A DNA stretch of 64,000 bases from Calliopum simillimum (GCA_951812925.1 OX638370.1:30805964-30869963); one strand, 5' to 3'; shown: positions 1 to 11,503, numbered from the stretch's first letter. The notes: generated by a model from the letters alone, not told the origin. A program made the numbers and translations.

Positions 1-300
1 CAATATTTAAGAACATCTTAACCCATTATATCGTGTTTTTAAGGGTCTTTTCCACCCCTTTATCCAAAAACTTGTTTATAATGGGTTAAGAAGTTCTAAA
101 ATATTGTTCCATGCTTGATTCTACATTAAGTTATGTGAACATCTTAACCCATTTTATCCCGTTTTTAAGGGTCTTTTCCCCTTTTTCAAAAACTTGTTTA
201 TAATGGGTTAAAAAAATTTCCAAACATATTCTAAAAAAATTTTACTACAGGGCACCGAAAAAAAAAATACCTTCCGGACGTTGGGAACCGTCGTTGACTA
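1..300. repeat. Partial inverted-repeat MITE, right half
   Basis: Two direct units (about 13-100 and 136-215) share a phrase beginning gaacatcttaaccc and ending with an inverted version near gggttaa. The tail (240-300) reads ccaccgaaa-like sequence followed by a poly-A run and a short gacg motif. The same arrangement occurs at 53.76-54.11 kb, where both ends are visible. The window therefore starts inside another copy. It is non-coding; the small open frames here are AT-rich noise. Confidence 0.6.
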
Positions 301-820
301 AATATTAACGCCCGATTTCGTGATATTTTTTGATAATAAAAATCAAAAATTCGTTTTTCATGAATGAAAATAATGCCGTAGCGCAAAAAAAAAGGTATCA
401 CTGGATTTGCCAGAAAAAATCCTAACAAAAGATACATTTCAAATTTTTCTAAGATTTTTTCTGTTCAATTGTGGAGTGCTCAAACAGGGGATTTGGAAAA
501 ATTTCGACTTTTTTGAGCTGAAAAGTTCACTTAACGCCTAAAATGGACATCTAATCAGAAAACTAAAGATGCCATTCAATTCTACGGGAAAAAATACAAA
601 AGAATCCATGTCTTGGATTTCAGTTTTCGACCTACTACGAAGCTGAGAATTGATTCACTTCGGACCTATGAGCATACATTTTTAAACCACGTTTTTCAAC
701 CTTCAAAAGTATATCGACACCCCTTCCCGTCATCTCTCAGAGCTAGGGTGGCGGCAATCTTCATGTCGATAGTTAAACTTTTCAATTCTGCCGGTTGCGC
801 TACAAATTTTAAACTTTCGT
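301..820. other. No gene recognised
   Basis: AT-rich sequence with short open frames on both strands and no recognisable protein family. The 3' half (about 610-820) probably belongs to the decayed 5' part of the pogo-like element that becomes recognisable from 830, but I cannot align it convincingly. Confidence 0.4.
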
Positions 821-1398
821 CCAAAACGCACCGGTCTAATGGATTGGTATAAAAAATTCGTGCTTGACAAAAGAGCAATGCCAACAAGGGCTAGAAATTA
901 CGTCACCTAGCCGGCAAAACAATTGATCTGACAAAGACTATCAAGTCTGGTTTCAGGGCAACAGGCATGATGCCATTCGATTCAGACGCTTTCAGCGACG
1001 CTGAATTTGTTGAAGCCATTGAGCAGAATTTGTTGAATTTATGTGAGTCAATGTTTCAAAAATCTGATTGGCCCATTGCTCCTCATATACAATGTTTCCA
1101 AATTAAATTAATTTTGTTTTCTTCTCTATTTGTTTGCATTTTACTTCATATTCTCAAATTTTTAGCCGATTTTCTAAGGGTGCCCACAACCCAACCAAAA
1201 TTTTTTTTTTTGTCAAAAATTATCACTTCACTATTTTTTGGATATAATTTTACTAACTGATGAAATCAATTTACTTCACCAGTAGTTAGCTCAGATCTCT
1301 AGCTTTCCATTGATAGTTATATGACTTCATAGTATACATTTGGTCAAAAGTTATGAGTCGAAAACAAAAAGGTGCCCACACCCGGCACTCTTCCACTA
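820..1398 (+). mobile_element. 3' part of a pogo-like non-autonomous element
   Basis: Beyond the coding remnant, 1140-1398 carries the phrase gtgcccacaaccc (about 1181) and its variant gtgcccacacccgg (about 1371), then a degenerate end cactcttccactaca. This parallels the 3' end of the copy at 62.07 kb in reverse orientation, including the stretch on atgagtcgaaaacaaa. The 5' boundary is not resolved. Confidence 0.5.
830..1100 (+). pseudogene. pogo-like transposase remnant, internally deleted
   Basis: The conceptual translation has two blocks. Near 835-905 a DWYKK...KRAM...RAR stretch looks like the end of a CENP-B-type helix-turn-helix region (family form: MAG-DW-x-x-F-x-KR). Near 930-1045 it reads IKSGFRATGMMPFDSDAF followed by SDAEFVEA, the usual C-terminal tail of pogo/Tigger/jerky-like transposases (GF-ATGI-PF-PD-F-D-DF). 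The whole DDE catalytic core between them is missing, so this is a non-functional deletion derivative. A stop interrupts the first block. The same two blocks with a similar junction occur on the - strand near 62.4-62.7 kb. Family assignment rests on motif recognition only. Confidence 0.6.
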
Positions 1399-2032
1399 CA
1401 TATGTATGTATAAGTCATGATGAGTTAATATTGGGAAGAATTCGCCAAGTTTAAATAAAAAATTTGTGTTTTTTTTTTGTTTTGCTATGGTGTAGTTTAC
1501 AAACTAATTTTGGAATAGTCCGTGGTCCTGCAGGGTAACTGATCGATTTTAATGAAATTTTTAAAGGGTATTATCAAATGCTAAGTCATAGACTGAAAAG
1601 TGGTTTGTGTCACGCCGCACAATGGGAGATTGTGGCCATAAATAGGTAAAATTTGGAAGTGCTGTGGATTTACAAAATTTTTACGCCAATCGTCAGATAA
1701 TACTTAGGGACGGAAAAAAAACTATAAAATTTTAAAATTTTCTTTTGCCTTAGTTACACAGTGGGCTCAAAGTTGGACTTTAAATAGCAAAAATACTCTA
1801 CGGAAGTTTTTATATTAGAAAGTACTGGATAAACGCTCTAGTTAATTTGTTTTAAGCCGGATACACTTATGTAGCATATCGTTAGAAAGAATATTGTTTC
1901 TACTTTGTTAAAAATAGCCTATTTTTTTTCTGCAGATTTTATGTGAATTATGGTGATTTTTCAAATATTAAATAAAAAATGGTAATAATGGAAAAATTGC
2001 AAACTTTGACAGTAAAAAAAAAAAAAAAAACA

Positions 2033-2515
2033 CATTTTCTGATTTTCATTATTTTTCAATATAATATGTAGCCAAGTATGCTTAATCGAAATACAAAGTC
2101 CCTGCTGCCTTTTTTGAGAACTTTTTTTTTATGAACCTTTTCATATTGTAGTTTTTGACGGAACAAAATAAATTGACTTTTTTTGAACGCAATTTTTAAT
2201 TCGTTTGCATCGAGATATGTCAAAATAGCATTTTGGCAAAAAGTACAAGCATTTAGCTTTTAAAAAAAATATTTGTTTGAGTTTTTATATATAATACGAT
2301 TTTTCGAAAGTTTAAGCTCAAAAAGCCAAAATCGAGAAATTTTGAAACTTTGACATTAAAATAAAAAAAAAAATACATATTTTGATTTTCATTATTTTTC
2401 AATATAATATGTGGCCAAGTATGCTTAATCGAAATACAAAGTCCCTACTGCCTTTTTTGAGAACTTTTTTTTCTATGAATTTTTTCCTGTTGCAGTTTTT
2501 GAGAAAACGAACTAT
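2033..2515. repeat. Pair of direct repeats, period about 343 bp
   Basis: The block starting gattttcattatttttcaat at 2041 recurs at 2384 with only a few differences over about 120 bases, including aagtatgcttaatcg and tacaaagtccct. It is non-coding. The open frame over the second unit has no counterpart over the first. Confidence 0.8.
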
Positions 2516-2744
2516 TTTTATTTTTTTATATTCTTCAACGTTTTACAACAGATTTATCAATTTTAAGCTAACAGTCTGCTTAAATTCGGAAGATGCTTAT
2601 TTTTAACGAAAGGGTAGCAGGTGAAGGGTATATTTCCCCCTTTTCAGCCCCTTGGAAATTGCCCTCTCTTTACTTGGACATACCATAGCGAAGCATTTTA
2701 CCAAATCTTATAATTTACGCCAAGTAGCGTTAGAAATTTGCCAA

Positions 2745-3145
2745 ATTTTATTTTCGTAGGGCGTGGCACTGCCCATTTTTTCATTGAAAATTTTTTTTTC
2801 CAAATGACCTTTGCATATGTACCAGATTTTGTCTATCTACGTCAAGCAGTTTCTGAGATATAATGAATCAGCATTCAGAGGGGCGTGGCACCACCCACTC
2901 TTCTGGTGAGAATTGTTTGTTGTAATTGTCTTAGCACATGTACCTAATCATATCTAAGTGCGGCAAATATTGTCAGAGAAATAATGAATTTATTTTTTTG
3001 AGGGCGTGGCTTCGCCTATTTTTCCGGTGAGCATTATTTGTCCTGATGATTTTTACATATTTACCAAATCTTATTTATCTGCGTCAAAGGGTTTCGGAGA
3101 TATGATTAGTTGATTTTTTGGAGGGCGTGGCACCGCCCACTTTTT
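2745..3145. repeat. Minisatellite, about 121-bp period, GGGCGTGG core
   Basis: Four units each begin with gggcgtggc and a partly self-complementary partner (gccca), at about 2759, 2881, 3002 and 3123. The bodies of the units share phrases such as tac-aa-t-tatct and gagatat. Related cores occur at 3.38-3.43 kb and in a second array at 58.0-59.3 kb. Confidence 0.75.
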
Positions 3146-3149
3146 TAGC

Positions 3150-4345
3150 ATATAACATAGCCTTTTTTTGTACTAACACAATGTAACAACTTCTTTAAAA
3201 ACGGTTAGTTAGTTTCCGAGTCAATAAGGGACAAATACACAAGCAAACAAAATATAGTTTTTATAAAGTAGATTTTCGTTGATTTCGCATAACTTGAAAA
3301 CTATAAAAGATAGCTCAGAATTTTTAACATTTTTGAAATCAGCGGGGTCAAGTTATTGGAAATTGATACCCATTTTGAAAAAAAATTCCGACCACGCCCC
3401 AACTTTGTATGGGAGGTAGGCGTGTCCGTCGGCGGATTTTGTTCGTATTCAGAGAATTTTATTATTTTAATGTAAAAAACATCTGCACCAAATTTTAATA
3501 GTCTAGCTCTATTATTACTATATATGACCGCCGTTCCATACAAACCCTCCCATTGTGCGCCGTCCAAAAAATTTATTAGTCATATCTTTGAAACTATTAG
3601 CACAGAAAGATAAAATATGGTATATTTCTAAGTATAAGGTATTGAGACAAGTAATGCTCACTGAAAATTGGGCGGGGCCACACCTCGCCATAAAAGCTAA
3701 TCTATCATATACTAATGCTGAGTTTTTTTGTTTCTCGTAGGCTTATTTTAATTTATTTTTAAGTTATAGAAATTTAAATATTCTATTGAAAAAAAAAATT
3801 AAATTAATTACTTTTCCGAAAAGCTGTTGAGTAAGGGGAAAGGAAAGAAAGGCGATTATAACAATACATAAACTAAATTCTTGAGATCTATTCAAAAACA
3901 TTTCGTGAGCAAAAAACAAATCTTTATTTCGCAATTGCTCGTGGACGCCTGGACCACTATGTGAAGAATATTTTGAAATGCACTGCTATAGATTATTGAG
4001 TTCATTAAGCAACTATTTCCACCTATACGTGTTAAGCAAAAATTTTATTTAATTCTGTTTAGGTGTTCATTCCAAACGGAAAATTGATATTTGTTGCAAG
4101 CAGGCATAACACATCTGTTACATATGATAAATATAACACTTAATAACATTAATATATATGTAAATAAATACTTACACTTATGCATGTATTATTTCACACT
4201 AAAAGGTTAAAAAACTTATTTGTTATTAAAATTCAACGCGATAAGCCCTAAAAAGTACAAATAAAAAAATTATCATAAAATTTGACGCTACGCACAAAGA
4301 ATCTAATGAAGAAGAAAAAATAATTTGGGCTATGGCCACTTAAAA
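3150..4345. other. No gene recognised; AT-rich
   Basis: AT-rich sequence with scattered GGGCGTGG-like fragments (about 3385-3430). The open frames at 3301-3567 and 3555-3740 overlap repeat-like sequence and match nothing I know. Confidence 0.5.
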
Positions 4346-4347
4346 TA

Positions 4348-4505
4348 TATATACATTAGGGTGGATTTTTGAGTTTTTAACAATGGGGGGTATTGAATAG
4401 TTGTGAGTCAATGCTATTAAGCATTTCTGAAGGTTTCAGGTGAATTGGATATCATCTTCAGTTTCCGCTTTTAATTTTAAAGTTTTATATAGCTGTCTTT
4501 CTTAT
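4348..4505 (+). repeat. Dispersed repeat, copy 1 (inverted partner at 13.75-13.91 kb)
   Basis: Begins attagggtggat and continues through a (g/c)gtcttcag-like stretch into ttccgctttt. The same order of phrases occurs in reverse complement at 13745-13912. Similarity is moderate, so this could be two independent copies of one family or the two ends of a larger unit. Confidence 0.5.
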
Positions 4506-4751
4506 TATTTTTCACTTTCAAATTTTCGCCAATCACTTTTACTGTGATCACTCAGATTTCACCACGAGGAGGTATTTTGAATTCGAAATCCTTTTTTTTA
4601 TTTTGATTTAAATTTTTTAAATTGTTTTTTTATTTTTTATTAATTTTTTTTTTTTAATTTTTTTTTGTTTTTAATTTTTTGTTTTTTTTATCATTTTTTT
4701 TTGTGTTTTTTTAACACATGTTTATTAATTTTTTTTTGTTTTTTTTTTCTT

Positions 4752-5317
4752 TTTCAAACTATCACAAGAAAGAAAGAAAACCGGTGGAATTGAGATACTC
4801 TCGTCTTGCCAAATAATTATATCGATGTAATCATTAGCTTAATGTAGGTATTTTAAGTATGCAAACATCTTGCTGAACAGTAAAAGGATTATTTTTCTTT
4901 AAAAAATCTTTGTTTGTATTGATTAAGAAAATTTTGAAAACTTATTAGTATTTTATTTAAAGCTGTTTTAAAAATCTGCTTTTGTTTCAAATGTTGGCAG
5001 AATAGCTCTTGATGCGATCTGTGCACGAATGAATCCATCTCTTGCTTCTTCGCCGCAAACATTCGCTGAAGCTTCAGTGACAAGTTTTATGGAACGCTCA
5101 ACCGCTTGAGTATGACATGGAAAATGTAAAATAACTATAATTTCGGTATTATTTTGAATCATATTTTTTTTCAAACTATCACAAGAAAGATGATTCAAAA
5201 CCGGTGGAATTGAGATACTCTCGTCTTGCCAAATAATTATATCGATGTAATCATTAGCTTAATGTAGGTATTTTAAATATGCGAACATCTTGCTGAACAG
5301 TAAAAGGATTATTTTTA
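4752..5317. repeat. Internal duplication of a 145-bp segment
   Basis: Sequence 4752-4897 (tttcaaactatcacaagaaa ... gtaaaaggattattttt) is repeated at 5172-5317 with a handful of differences, about 420 bp apart. The copy at 5172-5317 lies inside the broken gene's reading frame. The other copy lies just past its C-terminal end, so the duplication arose after the element inserted or during its decay. Confidence 0.85.
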
Positions 5318-6040
5318 ATTTTTAATATACGTCTTAGAGCGATTTCTCTTATGTTTCTCCTTTCATCCATTAGCATTGCCAGTAATACATTTTCTGAGTG
5401 GGCAAAGTACCCATTACGCTGAATAACTGGATCTATTATTTTCAATACCGTACTTTCAAACTGTCTTGATTTTGCTATCATACTGAATAAGTGTAAACTC
5501 CCATACTGAATAAATGGTTTAGCTTTGATTTCAAACCATACTGGAGTGTAAGCTCGTACGACAAATTTCGCAAGAGTTTGCAAATTGTTAGAAGGATTTA
5601 AGGTAGAGACATAAAGCCGAAGGATACGATTGGCAATTGTAAGCCATCTCGAATATGATATGTTACCTGGATTTGTATTTCTCAAACAAGCAGGCATATT
5701 GCCAGTAGAAACTGCAAGAGCTATTTGGTATAGATATTTTTGATCTGTACTTAAATCAGGAAGATTCACATCCGGTAAATTCGATGTAATAGGAGCATAT
5801 GAAACTATTGAGATATTTTCACATCCTAAAAGTTTCTTCCCAATTGGACCTCAAAAGGCTTTTGGACCACTAGTTCTCCCATCCAGTTTGAGAAACAAGT
5901 GACGTAATGGGAGTTCATTACAATGCAGCAAACAAATACTCCACTGTAATGGATTTCTTAGTTCCACTTCTAGTAAACGAATTATTCCTCATTTGGCTCC
6001 AGTATTTACAGGAGCCCCGTCGCATCCAATCACTTTCAAA

Positions 6041-6093
<53 letters not shown>

Positions 6094-7227
6094 TATATGA
6101 TTTTTTATTGTTAAGGCAGTGCCAGAAGATGCAGTTAAATGACCTATGTATTTTGAGCCCGGTTCTGTCAAAACAACTACATGTTCTTCAAGAATTGTTT
6201 TTCTGCAATATTTATTACCCATTTTAACTTGAGAAATAGTGTGATCTTTACGTTCATCAAAGTAAAGTCCATGAAGCTGTCTATTTTCAAGTTCGTATGA
6301 GTTCTGAATATCATTTCGTATAGATTTTCGAGCTCTTCGAATCTTATTGCGATCGACAACCAATGAAAAATCAGATGCAGAAATCATTCCTACATCTTGT
6401 AAAGCTGAGCTTACAATAAGTGCTGCTGCACGATCTGATATTCCCACTCTATCGCAAGCCAATGCTACATTATGGAACTTGATATCATTAACAACTTTAC
6501 GACTTGCTTTAGCTCTATTTGGCTGCTCGTCGATAACACTCATATTAGCTTGATTGTCTGGCTCAGATTCTGTTCCTAGGTCTTCATATGTGCTCAATGA
6601 TTCTGGTGCAATTGTAGGCCTGGACAGGCGTTCCTGATCCGTCATTCGCCTTTCACTTACCTTTAAAATTCTTTTTGATGCTGTGGCATCTATGGTTCCG
6701 ATGCGCATTTGCCTTAATCCCCTTTGGTGCAATAAAAATGGTCTTTCTAAGATTGGAACTTTTGTTCGGCAAAGGCATTCGGAAAAATGTCTGCATTTGC
6801 AGGAGCATATGTCAAAGAGCTAATATTGCTATTCTTTCCTAAATGCTTCGACTGTGGTACTAAAATTTGGTTTAGAAGAATCTTTTTTTAATTCTTGCAT
6901 TTTCAAGTGAAATTCATTATACTTTCCCACAACTGTGCGAACAGTTATTATTGGTAAAGATGCCTTTTCCCAGATAATAATGATTTTATTTACCAATATT
7001 TGGGTAAGTTTGTCAACACTTTCATATTTCCCAGACACCTTATTACTTTCTCTAATAAATGCGTAACATTTGGCGACATCCTGGTACGAAGGCAATAGAT
7101 TGTTGGCAAAATCAGATGATTGCCCGAAAATATGGCAATTTATAGAATTGCGTGTATGTAGCATTTTTTCAAACAATAAAATAAAACAATGAACAATCAA
7201 ATCCCGACTAGAAATTTGCTTAGGCAT
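4968..7227 (-). pseudogene. Broken gene of an uncharacterised arthropod transposon-like family
   Basis: Read on the - strand, the pieces run in family order. The N-terminus at 7227-6829 starts MPKQ and includes LLPSYQDVAKCY. A Cys cluster CSCKCRHFSECLCR lies near 6815-6770, after two stops. Then 6732-6100 contains DRVGISDRAA, DRNKIRRARK and EPGSKYIGHLTASSGT. A (TA)n-interrupted stretch follows, then GCDGAPVNTG near 6010. After two in-frame TGA codons come LHCNELPLRHLF and, at 5769-5254, NPGNISYSRWLTIANRILRL and DPVIQRNGYFAH. A C-terminal piece HFPCHTQAVERSIKLVTEAS lies at 5198-4968. I recall this order from widespread uncharacterised proteins of arthropods and Hydra; the transposase role (CDG-N and similar motifs) is inference. 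It has at least four stops, so it is not functional as it stands. Confidence 0.7.
6044..6091. repeat. (TA)n microsatellite inside the broken frame
   Basis: About 24 uninterrupted TA dinucleotides. On the - strand they are read as alternating Ile-Tyr codons in place of a family segment between SSGTALTIKN and GCDGAPVNTG. The array probably expanded after the gene lost function. Confidence 0.95.
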
Positions 7228-7234
7228 GCCTTAA

Positions 7235-7660
7235 AATACATTCGGCCCTAATTGGGAAGCAATGGGGTTAGCCTAAATTAGGAATGCCTATTACTTGCCT
7301 AGTTAAGCAGGCTTTGGGTTTGCCCAAATTAAGTTTGCCTAATAAACGCCTAATGCGGTGGTCATAGTGATAAACGAACAGTTGCCGAATTTCGTTTGCC
7401 TATCGAAAACCTAACGTGGGGGTCATAGTGATGAACAAACAGTTGCCTAGTTTCGGAATGCCTAACAATTGCTTAGTTAGGCAGGCTTAGGATATTCCTA
7501 AATTAGGTTTGCCTAATGAACGCCTAACGCGGGGGTCATAGTGATAAACGAACAGTTGCCTAGTTTCGGAATGCCTAGCATTTGCCTAGTTGGGAAGGTT
7601 TAATATTTACCTTATGAACGCCTAATGCGCTTGTAATAATGAAAAACGAGAATTTGCCGA
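7235..7660. repeat. GCCTAA-rich minisatellite upstream of the broken gene
   Basis: At least four imperfect units carry cgcctaa(t/c)gcgg-ggtcatagtgat followed by aacgaacagttgcc (near 7347, 7410, 7522, 7619). Between them the motif GCCTA or its complement occurs roughly every 15-30 bases. The array begins with the phrase ggccctaattggg at 7243. A MITE at 13314-13556 has the same terminal phrase and the same GCCTAA motifs. The position directly 5' of the broken transposase-like gene suggests subterminal repeats of that element; this is inference. Confidence 0.65.
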
Positions 7661-8323
7661 ATTTCGGTAAATCTGGGGAAAAAGAAATGCGATATTAATG
7701 AGAACATTTGAAGCTGCTCCAAAATTAAATAATGTAAATGTACGAATAAAATGTTTGTTCTAATCTTTAAGATAAAATATTATTAAAAACTTGATTATTA
7801 CCACACGAACTTAAGATCATGACAGCTGTCATAGATTTTTTACCAGGGACTCCATTGTGAATTTTCTTTTTTCTACGTGCTTATACAAGCATATATAAAA
7901 TGTCGTCTAAGACACAGCTACATATTTTTTATTTTCCTTTCGTGCCAAAAAACTCATTTGTTTCAAAATATTCTTAGGCCTTTTCCATTTTTATTTGTGG
8001 TGGTGGTTGGTAATCGGTAGAACACCAAAAAATGTAAGATTCATGGGACGAACAACTTCTCTTAGTTCTGTTTTTAAAAAACTTACGGAGATATAGCCAT
8101 CGGAAGATCGGGATATGGCTTTATGAAAACCGGAACCTCTTGATAGAATTTAAAAATATTGGTGCCAAATGAATTTAATTCACTACAAATTTGGTTTACA
8201 AAAGTTTTAAATCCGAGTCATGATTTTCGAAATATGGCAAATTTTCGAACATTTTGACCAGTTTTTTTTTTAAGCCTTTTTTTTAAGTCTATGCCATTTT
8301 AATTTGTTCGATATATATGTATT
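7661..8323. other. No gene; includes dispersed repeat copy 8006-8265
   Basis: AT-rich. From about 8006 (gtggttggtaatcg) to 8265 it parallels 44464-44745: atgtaagattc, ggaacct-ttgat, aaagttttaaatccgagtca and gatatggcaaattt appear in the same order. The rest shows nothing I recognise. Confidence 0.55.
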
Positions 8324-8626
8324 AGGGATGCCAATTTTTGGGCCTTTTGGCGAGCCCGAGATTTTCGGGATTATAAATTGCAATCCCGAAATTGAAAAAA
8401 AAAACCAACACTTTAAATTTATGCGGTTTTTTTTTTTTAAATAGAACAATTCTAACCAAAAATAGTAATTTTCACTGCATTTGCCAGTTCTGAATCCGAG
8501 TCGGTCTATCGCGTACGGTTTTTGAGATGTTCTTAACTAAAAGTTTAAAAAATATGATTTTTGAGGTTATATGGAGTATGCACGAAATTATTTTCTATTA
8601 AATGCAGCATCTCGTTCTATTCTTTA

Positions 8627-9036
8627 GCCGTGTTTTTTTTTTTTTGACGCGTATATAAAATTGTAATTTTCAAATTGCGATAACTTATGAACGGTGAGTC
8701 GTACGATAAAAAGTCCAAGTGTCTTTTTCAGGGAGAACCACATGCTCTACAAATAATTTTGATCTTTTGTAAAAATAATATTTAGATAAATAATAATTAT
8801 TTAGAAGTTATTTACAAAAAAGTGATTTTTTGCCGTTTATCGGCGCTTAACCAGTTTTTATAGAATAACTCCTAAAAAATAATTTTTTTTAAATACAAAA
8901 TGAAAAGTTTTTGTTGAGAACGTGATTCTCCATAAAAAAGTGCCTTCGAGTTTTTATTGTGCGACTCACTGTTCATGAGTTATTGCAATTTAAAAACATA
9001 TACAATTGTATATACGCGTCAAAAGGAACACGGCTT
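8627..9036. repeat. Foldback (palindromic) element
   Basis: gccgtgttt...gacgcgtatataaaattg at 8627-8662 is mirrored by tatacgcgtc...aaacacggc at 9009-9036 in reverse complement. Within the arms gatgagtcgtacgataaaaa-type sequence mirrors tttttattgtgcgactcact. The centre is near 8842. It has the same core phrases as the foldback at 12.79-13.16 kb (acgataaaaagt, ctctacaaataat). Confidence 0.75.
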
Positions 9037-9174
9037 TTGTCTTCAAAATGAGCTATGATATAGTATCAAAAGATTTTCTTATAAAAAGTTACGATCATTT
9101 CAAATGGTTTCATGAATTTATAACTCATTTTGAAGGCACAAAATAGTACTATATGACGCATTCAATAGAAAATA

Positions 9175-10073
9175 TTGGGTGTACAACTTAAAAACCGGAA
9201 TTTTTTAGCGAAATTTGATGCTTTATTGTGGAAAAATGTTACAATATATTTTATTCAAAGTATTGTCCATTGGAAGCTACATTTCCCCATCTTTCCGGCA
9301 ATTTATGAATTCCATCCCAAAAAAATTGCGCCGGCTTGGCGGCCAAAAATGAATCTATCCAATTTTCGATATCTTGAACTTAAGTGAAGCGTATTCCTGA
9401 TAGGGTATTCTGCAGCGATCGGAACAAATGGTAGTCTGATGGTCCAAGGTCTGGGCTATAAAGCGGGTGAGGCAAAATTTCCCATCCGTTGTTTTCCGTT
9501 GTTTTCCGTTGTTTTCCAGGTAATTTTTGACTGGGGCAGCAATATGTGGCCGAGCGTTATCGTGGTGGAAAATGATTGACTCGTGTCTGGTCGCATACGT
9601 TGGCCGTTCTGTCTAGATTTTCTGCTTCAATCGGATCAATTGTTGGCGAAAGAGTTGAGCATTAATGGTTTGGCCACCTGGCAACAGCTCATAATGGATC
9701 ACACCTAGCTGGTCCTGACCAGGACGTTCTTTGTCTTCGACATCAAAATAACCACTTTTAAACCGTCGAAACCACTAACGACAGCTTGATTCAGCTGGAG
9801 CATAGTCCCCACAAACTTCTACAAGAATGCGATGACTTTCGGCAGCTGTTTTCTTTGCAAAAAAATTACCCAACAGAACCTCCGCGCAAATGCTGTATTT
9901 TTCTCCAATTTTCGAAGTTATTCATCGTGAAAAATAATAATGATGCACACAAGATAAAATTGTTTTGTTGACTGATTTTGACAGCTGTCAAATGTACCTT
10001 CAAAATGACATATATATAAAGTTCGAGCTTTCACGATATCCGTCATATTCCGGTTTTTAAGTTGTACACCCAA
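9175..10073 (-). mobile_element. mariner (DD34D) deletion derivative, 899 bp
   Basis: TIRs: ttgggtgtacaacttaaaaa at 9175 and its complement ending acaccccaa-like at 10073, flanked by TA on both sides (9173-9174 and 10074-10075). A full mariner is about 1.3 kb. This copy lost roughly 330 bp: the frame jumps from KERPGQ directly to DQLGVIHYELL, removing the first catalytic Asp region. It is non-autonomous. Confidence 0.9.
9228..10000 (-). pseudogene. mariner transposase fragment
   Basis: On the - strand the translation gives FKSGYFDVEDKERPGQ joined to DQLGVIHYELLPGGQTINA, then FHHDNARPHIAAPVKNY with the second catalytic Asp. Further on come LYSPDLGPSDYHLF with the third Asp, and LPERWGNVASNGQYFE at the C-terminus. 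The last two Asp residues would be separated by 34 residues (DD34D) once a 10-bp repeat expansion is discounted. Defects: a large internal deletion, a stop in SGIRFT*VQD, and a threefold gttgttttcc repeat at 9485-9516 that shifts the frame. Confidence 0.85.
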
Positions 10074-10805
10074 TAGTTTCGAGTGTCCTCCATATAACCT
10101 CACTAATCGTGATATTTCAACTTTGAGTTGAGGATATCTCAAAAACCATACGTGATAGACCAATTTTGATGCCAGATTCAGATTGAGAATCGACAGATAC
10201 ATCGAAAACTAATATTTTGTTGAGAATTGTTCTTATTTTTTTTTTAAAACTGCATAAATCTAAAGTGTTTCTTTTTTTTCTAAATTCAATTACCAACAAA
10301 ATGAGAAATGTCGGATCAAAATCGGTACTTGTTCAACAATATTAAATAATGTTTACCTAATTTTTTTAACTTAATTTCATATTTTTGATAAAAATAGTTT
10401 TAATCAATCCCGGGATTTGCATCGACTCTACCCTCCACCGCTTGTCTAAATAGAGTTAGGAATCAAATCATCCATCGGCAGCCCTGACACATAATTTGTT
10501 GTTCGGTTTGTGTGTGAATAAAATTCTAATAAAATGTAGTTCGAAAAAAGTATTTTCCATCTTGGATTGAACATAATCGTAAGTGCTTTTGTTCTTTTAA
10601 TAAATAAATCAATTTAAGCGATAGCGTAATCATTTTCTCATGAAGGAATGTCTATACCTACAACAACTGAGCCAGATTCTGAACAGACGCGGCAACAACA
10701 AAACTCCCCAAATCCTACTCAAAGTATCGCTGTCAACATTGGTACAATGCCTTGCTGTTATTATGACAAAAAAAGTGTTGAAAGACACACCATCTGTATT
10801 GGATG

Positions 10806-11130
10806 GTCTTTCGTTTTGTCCGCGATCGAGTACAGACGTACTCTCGTGTGTAATCGTCCGCGCGTGTCTTAAAGTCAGACCCGTTACACGTGTTTTTTTT
10901 TAAAAGGCGCGTGTATCGTACATAACCTAATTATAGGTTAAAAGGAAAAAATAAATTTCGTTAATATAAAATAAATTTTATAATCGTATAATATAAAGCT
11001 ATTCTATAAGTCTGTAAAGACGCTACGCTGAGAGCTGTGATAAAAACCTAGTGTTTACGGCAGCTCTCTTATTAGGGACCTATGTTACTCGTAATGAGTA
11101 ACATATTCGAAGAAGAAGAAGAAGAAGAAG
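10806..11130 (+). mobile_element. Short retroposon (SINE-like) with (GAA)n tail
   Basis: A 14-bp direct repeat atctgtattggatg flanks this segment (10792-10805 and 11131-11144), splitting the cyclin K frame exactly. The insert ends in (gaa)n, a retroposon-type 3' tail. Its head is GC-richer (gatcgagtacagacgtac, cgtccgcgcgtg). I do not recognise the source RNA; a short LINE 3' end is an alternative. Confidence 0.8.
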
Positions 11131-11440
11131 ATCTGTATTGGATGACATAACATTGGACACGGAACGTCGCTGTCGCAAAGGAGGCGCACGCTTCATCATG
11201 AGTTGTGGCACCGAAATAGGCCTTGGACACAATATCATTGCTACCGGAGTGGTGTACTTTCATCGCTTTTATATGTTTCATTCGTTTAAGAGCTTTCCGC
11301 GTTATGTCACTGCATGCTGTGGCCTCTTCTTGGCGGGCAAAGTGGAGGAAACGCCCATGAAATGCAGGGATATAATAAAGACTGCACGTGGACGTTTAAC
11401 GGACACGCAATTCTATTCATTCGGAGAAGATCCAAAAGAG

Positions 11441-11503
11441 GTGCGTTAGTAGAAAACTAAATTTATTATTATTTGAGTAAATTTTTCTTAAATTCTCTTA
11501 TAG
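11441..11503 (+). other. Retained 63-bp intron of the cyclin K-like copy
   Basis: Donor gtgcgt follows CCAAAAGAG and acceptor ctcttatag precedes GATGTT. Joining restores [13 protein letters not shown] in frame (phase 0), as expected for cyclin K. Confidence 0.85.

Larger units (their letters stand above)
8324..10485. mobile_element. Inverted-repeat element with AGGGNTGCC ends
   Basis: The left end agggatgcca (8324) and right end ggcagccct (10477-10485) are inverted. Internally the arms at about 8410-8610 and 10085-10270 are inverted homologues: both contain ctttaaatttatgc-like, gaatc-gag, ggtctatc-cgta, ggtttttgagat and gaggttatatgga. There is no coding capacity of its own. It contains a foldback (8627-9036) and a mariner (9175-10073). 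The short end resembles hAT-type MITE termini, but I see no clear 8-bp target duplication. Confidence 0.55.
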
